Source of the DNA: Vigna angularis
Taxonomy: Eukaryota; Streptophyta; Magnoliopsida; Fabales; Fabaceae
Direction of reading: 5' to 3'
NCBI RefSeq assembly: GCF_016808095.1
Contig: NC_068976.1
Coordinates: 13,859,001-13,923,000, forward strand
DNA length: 64,000 nucleotides
Shown here in pieces: positions 37,103 to 49,900 of this stretch. The stretch's first letter is position 1. Every line of letters begins with the position of its first letter. The translations under genes and the position numbers were made by a program. Below the pieces are notes generated by a model that saw nothing but the letters and a program-made list of their open reading frames with translations, was not told where the DNA came from and did not search any database.

Positions 37103-40100
37103 ACTTAAATTATTTACATTTATTTGACACTAACTTATTTACTTTTTTCTTGAAAAAATACAAAATTTTACACTTTTATGATAATTTTATCCTTATATCA
37201 TGTGTTAAATGAATGTAAAAGTATGTCATGGTACCATTTCTCTTTTTAATTTGATTTAACTCATTAGTCCATTTCACCAACCACAAGTGAAAAAAAAATG
37301 AGTAAAGAAATTTGACAGCCTATGTAAAATTCAAATACATATAATTTAAATTTTCAGCATTTAATTTTTTTTTAAATATTTTACTTAAACGTAATAACTC
37401 ACCTTCATTAAAATTTGAATTTTTATTTAAATAAAATAAATGTAAAAGTTATTATTTTAACAATAGATTGATGAAAAATATAATTACTTCAAACCTCTCA
37501 CTAAAAAAAATTGATTGACATTTAAAAACAGATTCATCAACATTTAAAATAAAATTATTTGTTCAAATTCAATTATCTTTTTCAATTTTTTTTTTCTTGC
37601 CATAATATGAATTAAAAGAACACAAAAAAATAGGAAAGAATCATGTTGACGTAAATGTAGATGACTCAACGTTGAATCTTGATTTTATAAATCATATAAA
37701 TGTTTTACAATATAATGATAAATGAGTGGTAATTAACATTTTTAAAAACTTTCACTAATGGCTATAAATTTACTAAGTATCCTAATTAGTATAGTTGCAT
37801 TTGGATCCATTTACAACATTGGCTTTATCATAGGATTCTTAATAACTATACAAATTATCTTTTGCATGAAAACATGGAAACGTTTGTTTATACTTTCATA
37901 TGGAAGCATGATTTCTACGTGGAAACTCGTTTCGTTTAAATCTAATTACCTTGTCTTGTTTGATAAACAATATTTTTATATTCTAACATTATTTTTTGTC
38001 AATTTAATGTAAAAATGAGATGATGAGGAAAGTGGCAAAGATCAAATAATGAAAGGGACTTATATCTCTAATATCATTAATGGAGTATGAATAATGACTT
38101 GGATTTTGATAAACATGGTCTTATTGAATCATTAATTATTTTAACTTTATTGTAATTTTTGTTTAATGTGACTTAGTGAGATACAATTGTATTGTATTGG
38201 TTATATTTGATGTTTTTATCACATTTGTGAAACTTTTTTTATCATATAACATGATTTCCTTATGGTGTTTTCGGAGAGGGATGTGATGCTTTTAAAATAA
38301 AAATTGATGGGTTATTTTGAACTTTGTTTACATTAATTCTTTCATATTTCATTCAATTTATTGGAGTATGGTTGATATTAATTTTATTTATAGAAATTTA
38401 ACCTTGTTTGCTTGAAATAATAAAGTTCGATTCAATTTTATTAGTGTCTCTTTCATATCAGATTCAATTTCGCCAATTCAGTATAATCTGAATTTAATAT
38501 TTTAAAATTTATATATAACTATTTAATTTATCGGATTACTCATATTCAGATTGTTCTTATTATGAGTTAGTTTAGTCAGATTTTTTGGATTACATATTTA
38601 TATTAAATTAAACTTTTATAATAAAAATATATTTTTGTTTTGCATAAATGATACAAATATAATAATTTTTAACTACAAAATATATAACTTAATACTGAAC
38701 TTTAACAAAATAATATCATATTAGAATTAAAATTTAAAATATAAATATTAAATTTGGATTGAGTCGATATCCATAAAGTTCTAACCTATTATTTCAATTT
38801 AACTATATTTATCTATTTTTCTCATTCTATTTATTTAATATTACCCGCTTATCCCATTCAGTCTCATCCTAAAGTCAAATTTACTTTAAATTTGAAAGTA
38901 CAAGTTTTTTTTTTCAGTCCTGCTGGTAGAACATGTAATGAATTACAACATGTTTAAGAGTGATATGTTAACGTATTTATGTTGAGATTTTCCTTTTACA
39001 TTAATGATGAAAAAATAATCACAAGCTATCACAACAAAAACCTGGGAGAAAAAATATTTAAATTTAAAATTATTTTCTTTATTTATTTCTCATGAACATA
39101 TTTGTTTCTTATTAATAAATAGCAAGAAAAAAACTGTCAAAGTCATTAATAATGGAAGTTAATGCAATACATTAATGATATTAAAAAATAAACAAAGTGA
39201 ATTAATTGCTTTCATTAATATTGATAATTATACTATAAGTGTATTGTATTAATGGTGGGTAGTTTCCGTCGCATGTTTATTACATACTTAGTAAAAACTT
39301 TTACTTCATTAATTTCATTAGTATGACCATTATTAGTTTCCACTTCAATGCAGGATGACTATCATTAAATATAACCATTCATATTTAAATGGTTGTTAAG
39401 TCAATGTCATTAAATCATTAACTATTTTTTCCCAAACAATTATTAATGCTTATTTGATGCATAAAACACACCAACAAATTGAAGCTTAAAATTGAAGTTA
39501 GACCTTTTTAATGTTTATTTGATTTTTATGCTCATTGAGAACTATAGAGTAAACTGGTAAAAAACCACATTTTAGACATTGAATTAAAATTTCAAAATAT
39601 AACCTAAAATTGTTATTACAAAGTGATTTCACTTCAGATTTATATTGTTAACTAATATTTTCAATTTTAAAAATATTTCTCATTTTTTTTACTTTTAAAA
39701 TAACCTTTGATTTTTGTTCAATTATGATAGTTGCCACCACTATTTCATGAATAAAAAGGTTAGTTATGAAAACGTTTATTGAATGACAAAAACATCTGTA
39801 GTTTTTTGCTTATTATATTGTTTTACTTTAGATGCACTTATTTATCTCTAAAATTGGTAAAATATTTGTTCGCAATATTTGAAAAAATATTAAACAATTA
39901 ATTTTTTTCTTTCTTAGATTAAATTACTAGGTTGGATTTTGATTTCTCTAAAATTAATTATTTCCATCATAATAGAATCATGAAATTATATATTTTCTTT
40001 AACTTGTTAGATTACAAAATATAAACGGAATTGTTTGCATATATAAAGTAGTCGAAGGTAAGAAAAAAATGTTAGTGTGTATTAACATTATAAAACTTCA

Positions 40101-40751
40101 TTTAATATTATATTTATAAAGTACAAATCAAATATCTACATGGTCCTTAAATTGTTATATTAGATTTTGATTTTTTTATTTACTTTCTTTATACTACAAT
40201 CACTTTCCTTTTATTTTTCTTTTGTTAGAAAAAAATTATGTCAAATTGAGTATGGATGTATTAAATTTGCAAAACTTTAATATTTTTTAAATACTATTAT
40301 TACATTAGAATAAAAACACATATTAACAACATTTTGATTATACTTTATTATTGAATGAATTTTGATCTTGTCTTTTTTATAAAAAGTAAATTTGATTTAT
40401 TTTAATAAAATTAAAATAAATTTTATTTATCATAAAATAAGAGTATAGGTACAAAAAAAATGTACTTATAACATTTAAAGTAAATACCCTCATTTTTTTT
40501 TTATTAAAATCATACTTCTGTCCTATACTAATCTTAACAATTTTCTTTAAAAAAAAATTAATAATTACGTAAATTATTTTCTTTCTCCTTTCAGAGATAA
40601 GTTAAATAAAAATAAATAAATTTCTGAAAAAAAATTATACAAAAAAGGAAAAATTTAGAAAAGAAGAAAAAGACAGAAGGCTACCACCGTCAAAACGACA
40701 TTCAAAACATACTAATTAATTAATTATTAATAACAACAATAATTGATTATA
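37103..40751. other. AT-rich intergenic region
   Basis: No gene recognised. An 84-codon open frame at 37758-38012 is low-complexity and hydrophobic, with no conserved features. The last 200 bases should include the KEA promoter. Confidence 0.55.
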
Positions 40752-40925
40752 ATGAAAATAATTAATGAACACTGCAACTTGACTCTTCACCAATCACCAC
40801 TTCAAACTCGTTCACTCCGTCTTCTTTGGTCTAGTTTTTCTCACACTTCTCAACTCTCGCTCTTCGCCACCGTCACTCTCCGGCCAACGGTCGCCGTCAT
40901 CCGAACTCGCACCGCCACCTGCTAA
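40752..40925 (+). other. Possible upstream open reading frame of the KEA gene
   Basis: An ATG at 40752 opens a frame that ends at 40925, 17 bases before the KEA start codon at 40943. If transcription starts upstream of 40752, the 57-residue frame would be translated first and could lower KEA output. The transcription start is not known, and no conserved peptide is recognised. Confidence 0.3.
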
Positions 40926-40942
40926 CGAGTGCCGGCGGAGCA

Positions 40943-43900
40943 ATGTCGTTGAGAAAATCACCGTCTCCGTCCCCGTGCTGCGGCGACAGTCACTTCGTGC
41001 TGCTGGTGCCTGTCCTGCTCGTTATGCTCCACTCGCTCCTTCTGCTTCCTCATTCCTCGCTTGCTATTCGGCCTACCGAGTCGGATCAGATCGAACTCGC
41101 CAACGCGACCGAGTCCAACGTCTCTCTCTCGCGACCTCGTGAAGGAAGCTTTGCCGACATAATTGATCGCGCGCTGGAGCACGAGTTCACCGAGAACGAC
41201 CAGAACGAAGGTTCTGGATTCTGGATTCTTGGCTTTTCTGCTCTTGCCGTTCAATTTTTTTATTCGCTTTTCATTTTCGTTTCCGCTACTGAGAAACTGA
41301 ATTTGCGGTTTCCGTTTACTCTACAAGAGCATTCGTAGTGTTTTTGTTCCTGATCTATCGACATAAACCCTTGTTAAGTGCCTGATTCATTCAAATTCAA
41401 GTCACGTCGACCTTGTTGCTGCATTTTATGATTTTATTTATTTTTTGGCTCTTGTTTTAGAGATTCGTTAGTGCTTTTACATGTGCTTGAATTTTGTTTT
41501 TCACGACTAGGATTTAGAATTGAAGAATTTCAGAAGCTGATTTAATGTTTAGTTTGTTTTTCTTTTGCCTCTTCGTGTTTGCAGCGGCTGATCCGGGAAG
41601 TTTCAACAACAGTGTAGCAGAACAACAGGTTAGTATTTTGCCTTTAGCAGTGGTATAGTGTTTAATTTAAGACTAGTCGCCGGTTGGTCATATTAAGCAT
41701 GTAGCAATCATAATTATAATTGATTAATAACAATAATAATAATATGCCACCAAGAGTGGCTTATTTTAGCAACTGAAGTCAGTTACAAAATGGATCACAT
41801 GTCGCTGCCATTTAACTCAGTTGCCAATGGAAGTGTTAGAGATATTACTACATGTCATGCAATTTGCTCTTCGATTTGGTGCCTCCTCTGTTATTAACTG
41901 GTTTTTTTCATCTTTACGTATAGTGCCTTTTTTGTTTGCTGCCACTCCCGCATGTTTCTCTCGTTATCCCTTTAAAGTCCCACAATACTATAACCACGAC
42001 ATCAACAGAAAAAGTGAGGAAATGAGAAAAAGCAAAAAAATGAAGAACTGATATGGGTTCAGCCAGATTCACTCTTTTAATATGTAGTAAATGCAGTAAA
42101 TTGATATATAAGAGGTCTTAAATTTGAATGACACGGTTGAGTTGGCCCTTTTTTTTTGTTATATGCTTTGAGTTTATAGTCTTGTAGCTTTTAGTTAGTG
42201 TGAATCTACCTTTGTTGTTCTACCAATATGCATCCGTGGCACCTGTGTATTATGCCCTCTCTTAGTGTCATGGTATACTGAGTTCACTTTCCTTGTTTGT
42301 GGATCAGGCTGTTCTGGAAACTGTGGCACGAGTCACACCAAACAAGAATGACACAAAGGATGAAAAGTACATAATTTGTTACTTCATTTGTTGGACAATG
42401 TGGTGTCTTTAATGCATGATTTAGTTATAATTTGTTTTTCTAAACTTACAGGTCATTTCAACTACATCATGTATTCAATAGAGGTGAGGATACCCCAATG
42501 TTGATAGATCGGAAGGTGAGACAGCTCAACTCTGGGTTTGTTATTGTTGTTGACATTACATTGAGTTTTGCAAATTTAAAGTGTATAAATTATTCATCTT
42601 CTTTCAGGACAATGTCTTTATCATTTCTAACTTTAAATCCAAGTATCCCGTGCTCCAGCTAGATTTACGGTAAGTATATTTTGATCATGTCTTTTTGGCT
42701 TAAAATGGATTTTATTACTTACGAAAACTTTTATTATTGCCATATAGATTGATTTCAGACCTGGTAGTTGCTATTGTTTCAGCAACTTGTGGGGGCGTTG
42801 CATTTGCTTTTGCTGGACAACCGGTCTGAACATCTTTATTCTAACTTCATTCTTGACTAATGCAGACATAGGGTCTACTGAAGTATAATTTCTGTTAACT
42901 CTGACAGTAACTCAGTATTGATTGGCAGGTGATAACCGGATATCTTCTAGCTGGCTCCATAGTTGGTCCTGGCGGCTTTAACTTCGTCAGTGAAATGGTG
43001 CAGGTAGCTGGAAAAATCAATTAATGTCTTTTATCTAAAAATATTGTCTCTGTTTTTTTGGTGTTATATTTTTGGCTCAGTTGAATTTCATTTTCATATA
43101 CTTTTTTTATATGTTATGTGCAAGCGTTAATTGAATTGTTAGAATAGTTTTAAAATAGGCTCAAAATAGGTACCTCTTTGTACCTATAGTCCTACATTAC
43201 TTGTTTCCTACTATTTTTCTCTCTGTATCTCAAACTAATCTACATCTTATATAGAAATATGAAATCCTCGGAAAAACTCTTACAAACTCTAAAATATATT
43301 TTCTTTTTGTTCCCTCGAGTTGGTATTAAAGCGGGAACAACCCGCTTTGCTTGTGTACTTATTTTTTTTGGTCTGGTGAAGAAAATGTTGTCTGGCCACC
43401 ATTTGCTGTTGCCAACTGTCACAGTTTGCTCCAGCAAACAACATATCTGGAGTGTCTCTTTGAATGATGACCAACCTCGCTGGTCCAAGGCATAGACTAC
43501 CTTACACACCGCCATCTCTGACCTGTGTGTGTTGCCCATGTGTTGCCTTTCAGCCACTGAGGTGACGCTGCACTGCTGTGATTGGGTTTGCCATCCTCTG
43601 CTTATGTCTTATTCCACCCCGCTGGTTGGTTGTTTGCCTCCCCTTTTCTCTTTGTAGAGTTCCTGTTTTACCCATCTTTTTTGGTCAAAAATGCTTTTTG
43701 TGCCAACACTATTTTTCAGGTTTTCTCATCATTACGTCAAAAAAGCTTAATGGAAAAAATTACATGTATAACATCTTTGAACTTTGGTTTCTTGGACTAG
43801 GGTTTGGTGATCACTTGGAAAAAGTTGTTAGTAAGATCTCATTATAAAATACTACACAATAGCAAAAGTTGGATTTTCAACTCTATGCTTTATTGTGACA

Positions 43901-46900
43901 ATTGGGGCCCAATATACTGGGAACCTCCAAAACTTTCAGAATATGCATATGCTTTTGGAAGAAGGCCTAAAATTTGTTTGCAAATGGCATTCAGCTTCTG
44001 CCCACAAGTGGCATCCTTATATAGACAAATCATGATATGATGTCTTTTATGGCTGAAGGGCAATCAGTTGTTGAAAGAATTGAAGATGTTCTTAGAAGCT
44101 TATACCTTAGAAGAAATTAAGAAGCTGGACAAATTATAAATGGTGATGATCCTTCCAGCAATAAATCTAGATTTTGATCATATTAGGAATAAGATTTTAA
44201 CAATTCAAGAAGTTCCAATCATGGAAAGCTTAACAAATCGACTTCTTCATGTTCAAGGTCTGAAAGGTGGAAAATTTCAAGAATCCACTTAGCCTTCTTT
44301 GTTATGGTATCTACATGTGGAAGAGGAGGCCCTGGCATTAGAAAAGGATGTGGTGGTAGAGGATGTCGTGAGTGCATGTATAGTAAGAAAAGGAGCCATA
44401 CCCAAGAAAACTATTACTCGTCCACGACTTTCTTAACTAGACAAGTTGAATCAAATTATTTTGAGGAGGAATATTTAGACTATTTGATGCATGTCCCTTC
44501 AATCTTATTTCTTTAAGTCGATTACCAAGTCATTAAATTGTTTAGTAACCTTTTGTTATATAGGAATGTGGTACAAGTCAATTGATTAACAAAGGATATG
44601 CATTTTAAGGCTTATATTTATGTGGAACTACATCGTTTGTGTCTTGTTTTTCATCCCCATCTCCTAAGCTTTTACATGATCTTCACTTGTCAAAATTAGG
44701 GAAAATGGTTCCTCAACTTACTAGAACTTTAAGCCTTAGAATGTGAGTCATGTTAATTGGGAAAACATGTTGGATCTTTTCCTAAGTAATTTGAATCAAG
44801 ATGTAATCTTGTCTTTTTTTTTTATCATTCATTGTGATATTTAGGGGCCCAAGCCATGTTTTCATATTTCTCCCTTTGCTTTTGGTTGTGTTTGTTTCGT
44901 TCATGATACGTCTTCAGGTTTGGTTTAGCGCTTAGCCTGAGCCATCAAATGTCTCTTGGAATATTTTTGCTTTCAAAAGGGTATCAATTTTACTCTTATA
45001 AAACCAAGAGGTGCTACATGTTTGCTAATGTCGATTTTTTTGTACAGACTCCCTTGTTCCCTCCTTCTTTACGAGATGATGTTCATTCGTTCCAAGTCCT
45101 ACCTATGCCATTAAATGAGTCATTTGTTCCTCTTGCTCTTGACCACATAAATCCCATCTAGATTCCACTCAAACCATCATCACCACCTCTTATTACATAC
45201 CAATGCTCCAAGGTGACTCCTCTTCAATTCCTTCTTAATTATCACTCAATAGCACAACTTTTGATAGTGACTATTCAAGTTGGCACATTGTTATTTGAAA
45301 AGGTACTCGGTCTACCCATAATCCACATCCTATAAATAACAATTTTCTCAGCTATCATAGATTGTTTCTTTCCGTTTTTTTTCCTTTTGTCTTCTCTTTG
45401 TGGTCCATTACAATTCCTAAAAATATGAATGAAGCACTTCGTTATCCTTGATTGCCACATGCCATAATTATTGAAATGCAAGTTCTTGAACATAATAGCA
45501 CACGAGAGTTAGTTCTTCTATCTAGGAAGAAAACAATTGGATGTTGTTATGTTTATGCAATTAAAGTTGGACCCAATGGTGAAGTTGATCGCTTCAAAGC
45601 TAGATTGATGGGCAATGGATATACTCAGGTCTGTGACTTTGATTATAGTGGTAATATCTCTCTTATGGCCAAAATAATTGTTGTTCGCCTTTTCTTTGCC
45701 ATGACAGCAATTTGTTATTTGTTTCAATTGGATATTACATAAATGTTTTTCTTCATGGTGATTTAAAGGAGGAAGTCTAGAGGGAACAACCTCCTAGGTT
45801 TGTTGCTTTCAGGGGAATCTGGTTTGGTTTGTAAATTTGGTCATTTTTCTATGGTCTCAAACAATGTTCATGTTCTTGGTTTGGGAAATTTGCCATATTG
45901 TTCAAACCTTTGGGTTGAAACGCAGTGCAGGTTGTTTAAGTTTTTACCGTCATAGCTCCCTTGAAAAATGTTTTTACTTAGTAGTGTATGTTGATGATAT
46001 AGTCATTGCAAGATATTACTAGAAATTTCAGCTAAAGAAACACTTGTGCAATCATTTTTAGACTAAAGATTTGTTATGTCTCATTATTTGAGCATTGAAG
46101 TAGCCAATCCAAGTAAGGTAATGTAATTTCTCAAATGAAATATGATTGATGGTAAACCAATAGATAGTTCGATGGACCCAAATGTGAAATTAATAGAAGA
46201 ACATGGTGATTTTTTCTTTGACCTAGAAAGATGTAAAAGACTTGTTGGAAAACTTATTTATCTTGCTATTACTAGACCCAAGTTGTCTTTCACAGTTGTT
46301 GTTAGTTAGCTCATGCTGAAGTTGAATGTAGGGCAATGATGTCTCTCACTTGTGAACTTGTGTGGGTAAAATAGTTCCTCAGAGAACTATAATTGTGAAT
46401 CAACAAATGAAGATGTATTGTGATAATCAAGTAACTTTCAACATTGCTTCCATTCCTATGTTCCATGAGAGGACCAAACACCTAGAATCGAGTATCATTT
46501 TATTCACAAGAGAAGTTGTTGTTTAAGGAATTTTGTATGCAGTTTATCAGATTTAATGATCAACTTGCAGAAGTGTTAACAAAATCCTTGAGAGGATTTC
46601 AAATTAAATTTATTTCTTTCAAGCTTGATACATACAAATTTTATGCTCTAACTTGAGGGGGAATGCTAGAATAGCCTTTATGGAAAAGTGATTTTGAGTT
46701 GTACCTTTCTATACCTATGGTCATAGAGGTGTCTTTTCTTGTTTTTCAATCGTTTCTCTTTCATCATGCCTTAAATTACTCTATCTAAATATGAGAACCT
46801 AAGAGAGACTTACACAAGCTCCTTAAAATATATTCTTTTTTTATTTTCTCAAGTCAAATGACGAAGGTGTTAAAACTAATAGCACATGTATATAGTGGGA

Positions 46901-49900
46901 AAGTTATGCATTGTTCTTTACACCGAAAATTAATGTTGCAGAATGCTAGAATTACTCAATTACCCCAACTAAAATTATACATTACTCTGATTGACAAACT
47001 TGACTATCAGCATATTAGTATTACTTTCTAAGCTTGCATATAATATGGTTAGTATTATAGGATCCCTAAATTTTTGAAATATGTGGTTATCAGGTTATAT
47101 GGTCTCTGCCTTTCCAATGATGATGCTAAACCATTGTTATCCCCTCCTTGTCCCAAGGAATGTCTTCATGATGTAGAGTTCTAGTTCCCTCTTGTTATTT
47201 GTGGCTTATAGAATCACAAATAATTTGTATATTGCTAACTTTTACACTGTCATTTTATGCTACAACTTAATGGTATCAAGTTGATTGTCTGAATGCATTG
47301 AGCTTTCTTCATTAGGGGGACATCCAAGATGCAGTTCATCCTCCTTGTCCTGAGATTGTCTTTGATCATGTAGCGTTTGAGTCACCCTTTTGTTATTTGT
47401 GGCTTATAGAATCATAGAATCACATAATTTGTGATATAACTTTTACACTATCATCTTTTCAAGCCATCTACAGCTTTGTTGCGTCAGGTTGATGGTCTGA
47501 ATCCTTATCAAAAGTGATCCACTGAACTTTCTTCTTTATGGGGCATCCAAGATGCAGTTCGTCTCTTCAAGTTGGTTGTGTCCTATAAAGTCCTTTTGGC
47601 TACTATTTTTATTTGTTATGATATGATGTACAGTCTATGCGGTATACAGTCCTAATCCCTATTTGAATATGGAAACAATTTAATCAAAGGAAAAAACAAA
47701 TGTACTATCACCAAAAAGAAAATTCTAGTTAAATAGGAAACTATTTAAGTATTTAATAAAAGAAACTTTGTTCAAATATGTAGGTGGAAACAGTGGCACA
47801 GTTTGGTGTAATATTTCTTCTTTTTGCATTGGGCCTCGAGTTCTCCACAACAAAGGTTGGCTTGTTTTCTGTTTTCTCATATTTTCTCTATCTTATTTCT
47901 GTTTATGTTTTAATTAGCTCTGATTACTGTGATTTTTCCTATATGATTGCAGCTTCGAGTTGTTCGAGCTGTTGCTGTTCTTGGAGGTCTACTTCAGATT
48001 TTTCTATTTATGTGCATGTGTGGACTTACTGTATCGGTATGTTTTATAAATGTGATTCACCCAATATCTGAAATCTCGTTTATTGTTATTCTTGTATCAT
48101 TGTATAGATTAATAATGTGGAAAGCCAATCACTAACAAAACAAGTAACTCTTGGATCTTGTAGTTGTCCTTTATAGACATACTTACGCAAGATTCATATG
48201 ACTTTTTTGCTACCTTGTCTATTAATTATATAATGTAGCTCTTATCTTTTTTAAATACAAAAAATACCAATTTTCAAACTAAATGGCTTGTTTCATAAGT
48301 TAATCTTAAATTTAGTATACATGTTGGTTGAATAATGTGTTTATTTTGGGAAAATCAAATTCCACTTGAATTCCCCAGGAATGACAAATTTTGTAGGTTG
48401 AAGCTGCTGCCATGTACTTGAATTGTGGAAATAATTCATGGGTATACTAATCAAGAATCAGTTTCTATAATCTAATTTTTCTCAACTGTCCTGAATTTCT
48501 TTATCTTCCATTGGGGATATGTTCCCTTCAGAATTTTAAAGAATCCATATGCTGATGACATAGATGGAAAAATAGTAGCAGCATTATACGGAAGTAGAAA
48601 ATGAACATAATAATTTAGTCAAAAAGGGAAGTTATGTTCATTTTGTCTCTTTATTCTCTCTTCTATAATTTAGTTGTTTTGTATTGCAGTTTTAGTGAAT
48701 GTTAATGGGCTAGAAGCGTTTTAGTTTAATTATCTTTTACATCAGTCAACTTTGGCATATGACTTTCTGAATGCTGCAGCTCTGATTGAATGCTATTTTG
48801 CAGCTATGTGGTGGTAAAGCTTCAGAAGGGGTTTTTGTTGGTGCTTTCCTTTCCATGTCTTCAACAGCAGTGGTATATCAATACAACCAATCTGATTCCA
48901 TCTAACTTTAAAACACTTTTGAACTTCTCATTGTGTAAGTAGTTTTTAGTTTCTTATCCACTGTTTTTTTGTTTAGGTCCTGAAGTTTTTGATGGAAAAG
49001 AACACCACTAATGCGCTTCATGGACAAGTCACAATTGGGACCCTTATTTTACAGGTACTTAGTCAGTGGTTGCTTGTGAATTATCTTTTCTTTTTCTTTG
49101 TTGTGTCCACATATTATTCTTTGCTCACTATTTTACCCATAGAGACTATAAATGTCAGTAGAATGCTGTATTAATTCTGCTCCTTTTTCTTAAAGGATTG
49201 TGCTGTTGGATTGCTCTTTGCATTGCTTCCAGTTCTGGGTGGCACCTCAGGTGTTTTTCAAGGAGTGTTATCAATGACCAAGCTGTAAGTGTAGAACATC
49301 TGAGTCTTAGGATTGAACTGATATTTCCATTAAGCGTCCATCTTTGGTAGTTTTTTCTACTTATTATGGCTCGCCCAATGGAAATGCATTTTTGTCTTTT
49401 GAAATGGCATGATTATTAAATGCCCCCTCTACTCCCTTTTAATATTAACCAAATTAGAGGTGTGACTTTGTCCTTTTAATAATAATTAATCTAGAAAGTT
49501 CCTGTATTAATTTTTTTTCACTACAATAAGCTTAATTATTTGTCATTTTCCTGAGTTCTATATTAATGATGAGAGATTAAAATAGTTAAAATATCACTCT
49601 GGCTATTCACATGCATAGCCAATAAAAGCTAAAGCAATAAATATATTAATGATGAGAGAAATTAAAACAGCTAACACTAATAAAATTATTTTGAAAAAAA
49701 TATAAGAGTATGTCTCATTATTGTTAGGGGTAATTCTGTAAAAATATATAAATAAGAAAATTGAATGCTACTAAATTAACTAATTTCCATAATCTAGTGA
49801 ATTGTTTAATTGGGTCTTGTAAATAGAACCGAAAGCAGGAAGTTTTTCATAAAATTTATGCTTAAGTTATCTCCACTTAAGCTTATTGCTTAGTTTCTGA

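Larger units (their letters stand above)
43137..46854 (+). mobile_element. Degenerate Ty1/copia element in KEA intron 7, sense orientation
   Basis: Short LTRs flank it (43137-43319 and 46664-46854), starting tgttagaatag and tgctagaatag. A primer-binding site tggtattaaagc (43321-43332) resembles the tRNA-Met site of copia elements, and a polypurine tract acttgagggggaa precedes the 3' LTR. Coding remnants in order include a CGRGGPGIRKGCGGRGC gag-like region (44304-44516), reverse transcriptase pieces with DRFKARLMGNGYTQ (45452-45742) and YVDDIVIA (about 45985-46013), and RNase H pieces AHAEVECRAM and MFHERTKHLE (46300-46500). Many stops and shifts show it is inactive. Integrase is hard to recognise. 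I found no exact target duplication. Confidence 0.85.

Noticed and set aside
37758..38012. 84-codon open frame as a small membrane protein gene
   Set aside because: Low-complexity hydrophobic sequence in AT-rich DNA, with no conserved motif, no promoter or exon context.
41821..42051. 76-codon frame in KEA intron 2
   Set aside because: Lies wholly between well-supported exons 2 and 3 and has no conserved features.
43240..43557. 105-codon minus-strand frame in KEA intron 7
   Set aside because: Antisense to the copia leader just after its 5' LTR; no conserved features.
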